Source: Stephanodiscus triporus
Lineage: Eukaryota > Bacillariophyta > Thalassiosirophyceae > Thalassiosirales > Thalassiosiraceae
Assembly: GCA_036939755.1 (NCBI GenBank)
Contig: JALLAZ010001109.1
Coordinates: 1-10,164 of the forward strand
DNA length: 10,164 nucleotides
Direction of reading: 5' to 3'
Shown: one piece after another, positions 1 through 7,300 of the stretch
How the letters are laid out: every line of letters starts with the position of its first letter
Numbering within the stretch: position 1 is the first letter of the stretch
Notes under the pieces: generated by a model
What the model saw: the letters and a program-made list of their open reading frames with translations, nothing else
Databases searched by the model: none
Told to the model about the DNA's origin: nothing
Program-made: the position numbers and the translations under genes

Positions 1-161
1 GAGAACGAAGTCTTCACGCGTGGTACTAGCTACGTAGGAATTCAAGATTGTATGACTTTTTCTTGTGAAGCCCTATGTATGTTTTCATGTACTCCGTCGT
101 CATGACATGACCGAAGCGAAGCCGTAAGTTACCATACTCAAATAAGTAGATGAAATAATAA
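1..161 (+). promoter_or_regulatory. Upstream region and possible 5' UTR of the prolyl 4-hydroxylase gene
   Basis: This short AT-richer stretch precedes the first exon of the prolyl 4-hydroxylase gene. It contains several upstream ATGs, one of which opens a 17-codon frame at 52-105 ending in TGA, and a perfect 8-bp palindrome GTCATGAC at 99-106. I see no convincing TATA box. If transcription starts upstream of position 52 the small frame could act as an upstream ORF, but nothing in the sequence shows where transcription starts. Confidence 0.3.
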
Positions 162-2269
162 ATGATGAGAGCCAACAACATCACCTCGAAGGTAATCCTG
201 TCCCTCGTGCTATCCCTCGTCGTCGCTGCCGTATCCGCGATGGCGGCAGACGCAGTAGTCGAGGGGGGGGGGGAGGGGAAGTGCGATGCCGAAAATGCCG
301 ACGGTTCGTGCGATGATGTCGCCGAAGCCTCCGCCCCCGAGGTAGTAGCGGCGGGGATCGGAGCGGGGAGTACGGGGATCGCGCTTCAATGCGAGGACAA
401 GGATCCGCGTTGCGGCGATTGGGCCTCCAAGGGAGAATGCCAGAAAAATCCAGTCTACATGCTGGGTGAGTTATGAGCGGAGGGGAGGAGCGGTGTCAAT
501 TGTACCGCGAGCGTATGTTCGTGGGTGCGCATCGTTATTTTATACTCATGGTGAAATAATGCGATTTCTTCCCCTCGCACGACAATCAATAGCCGACTGT
601 CAACTTTCCTGCAAGACATGTCCGAATCCCATCTCACCGGAGGAGTTTGTCTTGATGTCGGCCGTGGCGAAGTACGGCGAACCCCAGGAGGTAAAGGTGA
701 GCATCGGCCGAAGCGTTACACGAATCGATGATTTTTCTTCACAAATTCATGTATCATGCATATTCAACATACGATAATGCGTGGAAAAACAGGGAGATAA
801 AGCGCCCGATACCCTCGAGGTGATCCGCAGGACCGTTCTCTACATGGAAAACGACATTCACGGACCAAATCCGACTCACAATCTATCTGAGGAAGTATTG
901 GCGGGGTGCATCAACCGAGACAAAAGGTGTGCGTTTTGGGCCGTGATCGGGGGTGAGCGTAGATGTCATCTCGTGCCACATCCGTGGCCGTTCCTATCTC
1001 ATCTCTTCTTTGCCGCCTCATCGGCCCCTTCGTTCTCTTACTTACAGAATGTGAAAAAAACCCTTCATATATGAAAATGAAGTGTGCCCCCTCATGCCAA
1101 ACTTGCGAGTTAATAGACATAGACAACCGCTGTCCGCCTTTGGGCGATAATGTAAGGCCGGGGCTACTTCCCGGCGAGCTGAATGCCATGTTCGAACGGA
1201 TCGTACGAACCGCGCCCGGAAATCAAACAGATCCGAATTTCGTGATCGACGAGGGGATGACGAACTACACGGTGACGGTTCACTCTCGACCGAAACTTCT
1301 CGATGCCGACGAGGAGCCCATCATCAGCGTCGAGCGTGACTTGGAACAGCCGCCATGGGTGATCACCTTCGAGAACTTCATCAGCGAAGAAGAATGCAAG
1401 CAACTGATCGATCTCGGCTATAAAAGCGAGTACAAAAGGAGCGAGGATGTGGGAGTCGCATTGCCGGATGGGACCTTCAACTCTAAGCAAAGCGATACGC
1501 GAACGAGCGAGAAGTGAGTATCGTACTTCTTTTTTGTCGTGATGCAGTTTCTGTCAATGATAAACACTCACTGACATAAGATTCGCTTTGGCATGAAAAA
1601 TTATAGTGCATGGTGCTCTCACCATAACGGATGCCGTAATGACACGTTGGTGCTGACGATTCATGACAGAATAGCCAAGGTGACTGGCATTCCACCAGAG
1701 AACTCCGAAGACTTACAAGTCCTGAAGTACGAACCTGGCCAATTTTACAGGGTCCATCACGACTACATCGACCACCAAAGAGATCGGAGGTAAGTCTTTT
1801 AACGCAATTAAGTTGTCTTTGTATTTATATATTCTTGTTATCATTTTTGTATCAGTACTAAAGTGACATTCACCCTTCTCCGTCTGTTGACCTGTTTCGT
1901 AACAAAGGTGTGGTCCCCGTATGTTGACCTTCTTCTTGTATCTGTCTGACGTAGAAGACGGAGGCGAGTAAACGCAGAACGATAGATATTTCCTTCCTTT
2001 CGGATTCGAAAGAAGCAAAGTAAACTCACATTCGTAATTTACATAACTTACCTCCAGGTGCGACGAACTTCCCAGACTTAAATATTGCTGTCAAGCCAAA
2101 ACTTGGAAGAGCACTTCTATGGCCCTCGGTATTAGATGGCAATCCCAAAAAGAAAGAGCCAAGGACCCGACACGAGGCTCAAGACGTTATCAAGGGGGTA
2201 AAGTTTGGTGCGAACGCTTGGTTGCACTTATACGATTACATGGACGCCCAGAAAATGGGCTGCAACTAA
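162..2269 (+). CDS. Prolyl 4-hydroxylase alpha-subunit-like protein with two N-terminal ShKT domains
   Basis: This enzyme would hydroxylate proline residues in secreted proteins using Fe(II), 2-oxoglutarate and O2, in the ER/Golgi lumen. I join exons 162-465, 593-696, 793-952, 1048-1513, 1607-1789, 1908-1967 and about 2059-2269, giving 495 residues. Residues 1-30 form a basic start followed by a hydrophobic signal peptide or anchor. Two six-cysteine ShKT domains lie at about C77-C111 and C175-C209. The catalytic domain runs from about residue 290 to the end. Visible active-site residues are H395-x-D397 in the YEPGQFYRVHHD block, distal H464 in TRHEA, and K474 ten residues later, which fits the 2-oxoglutarate lysine. 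The first five introns are GT-AG and keep the frame; the sixth is anomalous. Splicing restores both ShKT domains, which is strong support. The start is the first of two adjacent ATGs. Family assignment is secure; the substrate is unknown. Confidence 0.92.
263..273. repeat. Run of eleven G in exon 1 of the prolyl 4-hydroxylase gene
   Basis: Eleven consecutive G bases encode a Gly-rich turn (EGGGEG) just after the signal peptide. The frame is consistent on both sides, with a signal peptide before it and an ShKT domain after it, so the length given here is probably correct. Confidence 0.85.
1968..2058 (+). other. Anomalous sixth intron of the prolyl 4-hydroxylase gene (apparent GT-GG, or one base off frame)
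   Basis: The exon before it ends ...VEDGG in a good GA|GTAAAC donor context. The exon after it must read GCG ACG AAC TTC (ATNFPD...) to continue the family sequence. Using the GT donor at 1968 with the only nearby AG (2056-2057) leaves one extra base and shifts the frame. Ending the intron at 2058 (...CAGG|T) restores it and gives GGDATNFPD. Possible causes are a rare GT-GG intron, a one-base sequencing or assembly error, or a real frameshift. Read-through of the intron meets TAA at 1969. Confidence 0.6.
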
Positions 2270-2790
2270 ACATTATGGAACGTCAAAAGTCGAGAATCAG
2301 TCTTTGATTAAAAGACAAGTTACAGAATAGCCTTTGGATAGAATGCGGAGAATATCACAGCGCCCACTCTGGACTTGTTGGAGTGGGTGGAAAATTGTAG
2401 CATCAATGTGAAGATAGGGAGACGAGCTGTGGTGTTTTACAACGTGAAAATGTATGAATACAAGCGCACGGGTGCAATTATCGTTACAGCGAACAAAAAC
2501 TCCGGTCCACCCCAAGTAAGTACGATACGAGAAGAATGATAAAATACAGTTAAAGTGGGTGTTACTACTATCTTCACCTTCCCGTCCTTGCGGGGCACAT
2601 AATGATTCAAGACCATTCGGCCGAGCGTTCTACGCAATCTTCTGACGCGTCTTACAGAAATTCAATAGAAAAGGATTCCTCCCCCGAACGTTCCGGGCCG
2701 AGTCGTTGTCGAAGTGGGGGGTAATCGAAGCAGATGCACCTCGCGGTCAATCGTATCCCCCATCCCATCGCGACGGCGGCCGTCCTTTTT
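2270..2790. other. Intergenic region between convergent genes
   Basis: These 521 bases separate two genes whose 3' ends face each other, so they should contain both 3' UTRs and poly(A) sites. I find no canonical AATAAA, no tRNA-like fold and no recognisable protein. The longest protein-like plus-strand frame is 2342-2539 (65 codons, no ATG at its start); it ends with a CAA|GTAAGT donor-like site near 2515. It matches nothing I know and may be chance. Confidence 0.6.
2363..2387. repeat. Perfect 7-bp inverted repeat with 11-base loop
   Basis: CCCACTC at 2363-2369 is exactly complementary to GAGTGGG at 2381-2387. It lies about 95 bases beyond the stop codon of the prolyl 4-hydroxylase gene, so it could form a hairpin in that transcript's 3' UTR. 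A stem this short can arise by chance and no function is implied. Confidence 0.4.
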
Positions 2791-4047
2791 TCAATCGACC
2801 ATCGACCTGACAAGGAGACCCCGTCTCCTCCCTCCCCCACCCCCCGCTCCCGCCGCGTCCGCCTCCTCCTCCGTCGTCGTAATCGCGAAGTCCCCCTCGG
2901 TCAGGAGGACGTTCACCACCTCCCCCACCACGATCGTGCTCGGCGGTCGCACGTCGTTCTCCTCGGCGATGTCCGCGATCGTTCCGACCGTACCCACCAC
3001 CGTCCTCTGATCGGGACAGCCCGCCCTCTCCACGATCGCGACGGGCGTGTATTCCGGATATCCCGCCTTCTCCACCAGGTTAACGCACAGCGATCGGAGT
3101 CGTCCCACCGCCATGAGGAACACGACCGTCTGCTCCTCGTGGTACCGTATGAGATCCGGCGACGTCCCCTCCCGTCCGTATCCAGTGCACATGACCACCT
3201 GGTTCGACACCCCCCTGTGCGTAACGGGTATCGATCCGAGGAGCGGCGCCGAGAACGCCGCGGACACCCCCGGGACGATCCGCGGCTCGACGCCGAACTT
3301 GCGAAATTCGAGTACCTCCTCCCCCCCCCTCCCGAAAACGAACGGATCGCCGATCTTCAATCGCACGACGTGCCTCCCCGCGATCACGCCCTCGCGACAC
3401 CAGCGGTATATCTCGTCCTGCGCGATGTCGGCGCATCCTGGATGCTTGTTCGCGATCCTGGTCTCGCCCCTCACGAGATTCAGTATCTCGTCCGACACGA
3501 GACGATCGACAACGACGAACGCGTCCGGGTCGGAGATTATCCGATGCGCGGCGATCGTCAGGAGGTCCGGCGAGCCCGGACCCGCGCCCACGAGCGTTAT
3601 TCGGCCGCCGCTCGTCGGATGGACTGGCGGAGGACGGGATCCGATCGCGCGTCGGACGACCGACGAAGACGACGACGACGACGACGAAGGAGGAGAAGAA
3701 GAAGAAGAAGAAGAAGGCGCGTCGGCGTCGGCGTCCCCTCGATCCGGCACGATCGTCGTCGGGACGCGGCGGCGGTCGCGCGGATGATCCTCGTCGATGT
3801 ACGCCGCGCGGAGGAGGGAGGACGACGACACCGACGATGAAGCCGTCCTCCCTCCCTTCGCCGGGTGCGTAGGGACGAACGCGACGACGGAGTCAAACGG
3901 CGCGACGATGACGGGGAGGAGGAGCAAGATCGTCGTCGTCGTCGTCGTCGTCGTCGTCATCATCATCGCGAGTACTAGGAGGACGATCGACGAGGGGGAG
4001 GGATGGACCGCGATTGGGCGACGACTGCGGGTCGATGGATGCTGCAT
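2791..4047 (-). CDS. Uroporphyrinogen-III C-methyltransferase (SUMT), probably plastid-targeted
   Basis: The enzyme transfers two methyl groups from S-adenosylmethionine to C2 and C7 of uroporphyrinogen III, making precorrin-2 for siroheme, the cofactor of nitrite and sulfite reductases. The 418-residue product is a single open exon. Its tetrapyrrole methylase domain (about 149-385) shows the SAM loop VGAGPGSPDLLT at 153-164, LKIGDPFVFGRGGEE at 230-244, PG at 259-260, IPVTHRG at 273-279 and CTGYGREG at 287-294. I chose the ATG at 4047 because it is followed by a hydrophobic segment and SVVAFVP (53-59), a diatom ASA-FAP-type plastid presequence, and it has A at position -3. A low-complexity Asp/Ser linker (about 100-130) joins the presequence to the enzyme. 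The details (ANKHPG, VFLMAVGR) recall the fungal MET1 class more than plant UPM1. There is no fused dehydrogenase/ferrochelatase module. Confidence 0.93.
   Translation of the reverse strand: MQHPSTRSRRPIAVHPSPSSIVLLVLAMMMTTTTTTTTTILLLLPVIVAPFDSVVAFVPTHPAKGGRTASSSVSSSSLLRAAYIDEDHPRDRRRVPTTIVPDRGDADADAPSSSSSSSPPSSSSSSSSSVVRRAIGSRPPPVHPTSGGRITLVGAGPGSPDLLTIAAHRIISDPDAFVVVDRLVSDEILNLVRGETRIANKHPGCADIAQDEIYRWCREGVIAGRHVVRLKIGDPFVFGRGGEEVLEFRKFGVEPRIVPGVSAAFSAPLLGSIPVTHRGVSNQVVMCTGYGREGTSPDLIRYHEEQTVVFLMAVGRLRSLCVNLVEKAGYPEYTPVAIVERAGCPDQRTVVGTVGTIADIAEENDVRPPSTIVVGEVVNVLLTEGDFAITTTEEEADAAGAGGGGGRRRGLLVRSMVD
3661..3714 (-). repeat. Two trinucleotide tracts encoding Ser9 and Ser7 in the methyltransferase linker
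   Basis: On the coding strand, seven TCT codons (3694-3714) precede two CCT codons and then a nine-serine run of mostly TCG (3661-3687, with one TCT). The two serine runs use different codons, so they expanded from different repeat units. They lie in the linker between presequence and catalytic domain, where length change should be tolerated. Confidence 0.9.
3931..3966 (-). repeat. (ATG)3(ACG)9 microsatellite encoding Met3-Thr9 in the signal peptide
   Basis: On the coding strand three ATG codons are followed by nine ACG codons, giving MMM and nine threonines at residues 28-39. The tract lies between two hydrophobic blocks (IVLLVLA and ILLLLPVIV) of the plastid presequence. Pure triplet repeats of this length are prone to length change, which would alter the signal-peptide core without shifting the frame. 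Confidence 0.92.
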
Positions 4048-4350
4048 GGTTGATTGAAAAAATGTGACCTGCTGCTTTTGTTCTTCGTTGTGGGAGCGGA
4101 CAGAAGTACGATGAGACAGAAGACAGAGAGATGGAGTCGGGAGCCAAGCTTTTTGCCTTCTGCCGGAAGTGATATTTATGGATGGACCGGACAGGCCCGG
4201 CCCGGCAGAGGTCTGATTCGGATTGGCGATTGAGTATCGCTGAATATCTCCTCTTGGGGGCTGGCGGGCCAGCGGCGAGATGCGCGGAACACCAAAAAAT
4301 AACATGATGTGGCTGAAAACGGAGGTACAGATGCAAAGCAGAAGTCTATC
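4048..4350. other. Intergenic region: 5' flank of the methyltransferase gene and 3' flank of the repeat gene
   Basis: Both flanking genes are on the minus strand, so this 303-base stretch must hold the methyltransferase promoter and 5' leader and the upstream gene's 3' UTR. An AT-rich motif reading ATAAATATC on the minus strand (4171-4179) lies about 125 bases before the methyltransferase ATG and could be a TATA-like element. The methyltransferase frame stays open upstream to an ATG at 4305, but that extension lacks protein-like features. A pyrimidine-rich stretch precedes the chosen ATG. Confidence 0.5.
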
Positions 4351-7300
4351 TTAATTATCAATAAAGGTGCACAGCATCTTCTGAGCGCCTGAATCATCAT
4401 CAAGGCTGAACTTCTTCCTCTTCTTGCCTTTGCTGCCTTTGCTACCATGCAGCCAACAATGTCCGCCCGAATATTGCTTATTCTTGCATCGAACTCCGGC
4501 TTCATCTTCATGAGTGCAATCCTTGCCGCCATGTGACCCACAAAGTCCGCGCGCACGTTGCTTATTCTTGCATCGAACGCCGGCTTCATCTTCATGAGTG
4601 CAATCCTCGCTAAATGACTCCGATCTGTCCGGGTGTACATGAATGAGTCTCATCTTAGTTTCTTCGCATGGTGCTGTAATGCTTTGTCCAGTCAGTTCGG
4701 ACAGCATCCTTAGTGATTCCTCAATGAATGTATCCCGACCACTCCCTGTTGCCTGACCCCCATATATGATACTTGGATGAATGACACGTCTCTCATTGAG
4801 TATTGGGATGTCAGTCCCTTCGAGCAGATCACCGAAATGCTTCCATGCACTTTCCCCGACGGTAAAAGCACCTATGACGTTGGGACACAATTCCTTAACT
4901 TTCTTCAATAAGGACTTGTTGCTAGTTGCGGTTTCCTTCCTAATATTTTCATAGCCAGTAGGATCATTGGCCACCCATCTTGCTGAGGCGGAAATTGGTA
5001 CTAGATCATACATCATTACAGATGAATATATTAGACAACGCGCGACATCGCGATCAAATCCATTGTAAATCAAGATACCTATCCAAACCTGCATCATCTT
5101 ATCCAATGAAGGTTGTTCGAATCTGTGATCACAGTCAAGAGTCATTGCTCTAGTATTAGGTATCCGAACTACCTTGAGTGGATAGTTCATGCCTACAATG
5201 ATCTTTACGTAACACCCATGCGGTGCGTAAGAAATTGGCGTGTGTGCCTGTTGGCCTAATCTAGTCGCAATTGCTTGGTGTGCTGCCCACTCTTCTGTCT
5301 CAGTGACGTGCGGTTCGAACCAATCCGGAAGCTGATGGTAAATCCTACAATCCTCCGGTACATTGTGTATGGTATGATGTTTACGAGGGAGAAACTCCTG
5401 ACAATTTTCTATGCCGAGAGCAAGAGAGGCTTGGCGTAAGAAAGAATGGACATTCTCTACTCCTTGTTTGAGCACAAATGTTTTTCCAGTGCTTCCACCC
5501 AATTGACTCTCAGCATCGGTGATCTCCTCAGGTTGAAGAGCAATTGACAAAGTTGCGGATGACGACGACGTTGACGCCGTCCCTTGATTCTCAGCATCGG
5601 TGATCTCCTCAGGTTGAAGAGCAATTGACAAAGTTGCGGAATCGCGTCCATTCTCCAGCGAGGCGGAGGCACGATCTCCTCCCACGGCAGCGCGATCGTC
5701 ACCGTCCCCATCCTCGGTATTACCAACTTCCAGGTTTATGTTGCCACCGTGACCATATTTTTCAGCTGTGCCGGTAGACAGCAAAATACTACCGCTGTCT
5801 CCCCATAGGGCATGTCCACTGCTGATATTGACAGAGCCAGAGACTCCAAGTCTAGCCGAATTGTCAGTCGCAATCGTCACATTACCACTGCTGCTTTCAA
5901 TGGACGGTCCCGATTTGATGAGGAGGCTACCACCTTTTGAAAAGGAAGATGCACCACCAGTAATACTGACATCTCCACCGGTATCAGTGTCGGCACTTCG
6001 TCCATGGCCTCCACCAGCAATCAATTCAATTGAGCCACCATTACCACCATCCCATCTATCCTCATTGGTACCGTGTCCAGCAAAAAGCATGACGTTTCCT
6101 CCGGTCGACTTGGGAGATGTGGCATCGCCAGCCTTGAGTTGGACATGTGGACCATCAGCACCTTCTCTTCTTCGTCTTGAGTAAGCTGCAGTCTCGGATG
6201 AGCTTCCTGCGACAAGCTCTATCGCTCCGCCTTCACCGTCCGTCGAATTGCCAGTGACAAGGCCTAAAAATCACGTATGCAAGAAAAGGATAGCATTAGT
6301 AGAGTGAGGTATGAAAAAGGAGTGACATGGCAAATTTGCCCACATTCATTTGACAGGAACTTGCCAATGTAACCGGCCATTCCTGAGGTAGCTTCTCCTG
6401 TTTTTAGCTGAAGGTGACCAGACACACCGCTCAAGCCTGCATCCACTGTTGAAATGGAGATTTTGCCTGAGTTGGCAGAGTAGGATGCTCCACTTGCTAG
6501 TTCGATGCTGCCGCCTGTATCAGTGGCAGGTTTAAATGGATTCTTGATGGAGGACGTGGCCATTGTTGATCCTGACAGGATCTTGATACTACCACCATCG
6601 CCATCGTCACCAGTTCCAACCGAGATATGAATGCTGCCGCCACGCCCCATCTTTGTTGTCCATGGCAAAGGATTCCCTATATGCGCCTCTCCGCTGGAGA
6701 TGTTGATGCTGCCTGAAGATCCTTCTGACGACATGCCAGTGCGCATCGTGAGGGATCCAGTTTCCCCTCTCTCACCAGCATTTGATGTGGCAATTACTAA
6801 CATTTATGACACGAAGAATCATTCATGTGAGTGAGCTCCTTTCTTATTTGATCATTGGATACAAGAATACAATCAACGCACCTATTTCACCGCTAGATGC
6901 GGCTTCGCTGAAGCCGGTTTGTACTAAGACTGATCCACTAATTCCTTTGCTGGCTGATCCAGAGACGAGCTGAATGTCACCGCCATCATTCATACCATCT
7001 CTAGGAAACATTCCAGCCGCATGACCACCACTTATGCGAACACTCCCTCCCCTTCCACTGTTTTGATGTGTACCTTTTCCGGCTGATATTTCCACACTCC
7101 CTCCATTCTGCCACAATCCTTGCGCTTCTCCAGCATCAACTCTAACATTGCCACCAGGATGTTCCATATCGCTGGAACCTACTTTGAGTTCAATCGAACC
7201 TTTTTCAATGATAATAAGACACGACAAAGTTATTAGAAAGGATCAATGTCGCGGTATCCGAAAGGGTAAGGTCAACCAAGATTCCACTCACCGCCTTCGC

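Noticed and set aside
52..105. 17-codon upstream ORF as a real gene
   Set aside because: It is too short to support as a gene; it is kept only as a possible regulatory feature in the upstream region.
3047..3787. Second plus-strand open frame antisense to the methyltransferase
   Set aside because: No recognisable domain; same explanation as the longer antisense frame.
2734..3840. Long plus-strand open frame (368 codons) with a run of arginines
   Set aside because: It is antisense to the methyltransferase gene, whose family motifs are clear. GC-rich, triplet-repeat DNA leaves other frames open, and the Arg run is the antisense reading of the Ser tract.
4048..4305. N-terminal extension of the methyltransferase to the ATG at 4305
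   Set aside because: It would add 86 residues before the signal peptide and bury the plastid presequence. The ATG at 4047 places the hydrophobic segment and VVAFVP where a diatom presequence needs them.
5768..6184. Pro-rich plus-strand open frames opposite the repeat gene (also near 7459, 8283 and 9350)
   Set aside because: They are reverse readings of GGN/TCN codons. They have no starts, domains or splice logic of their own.
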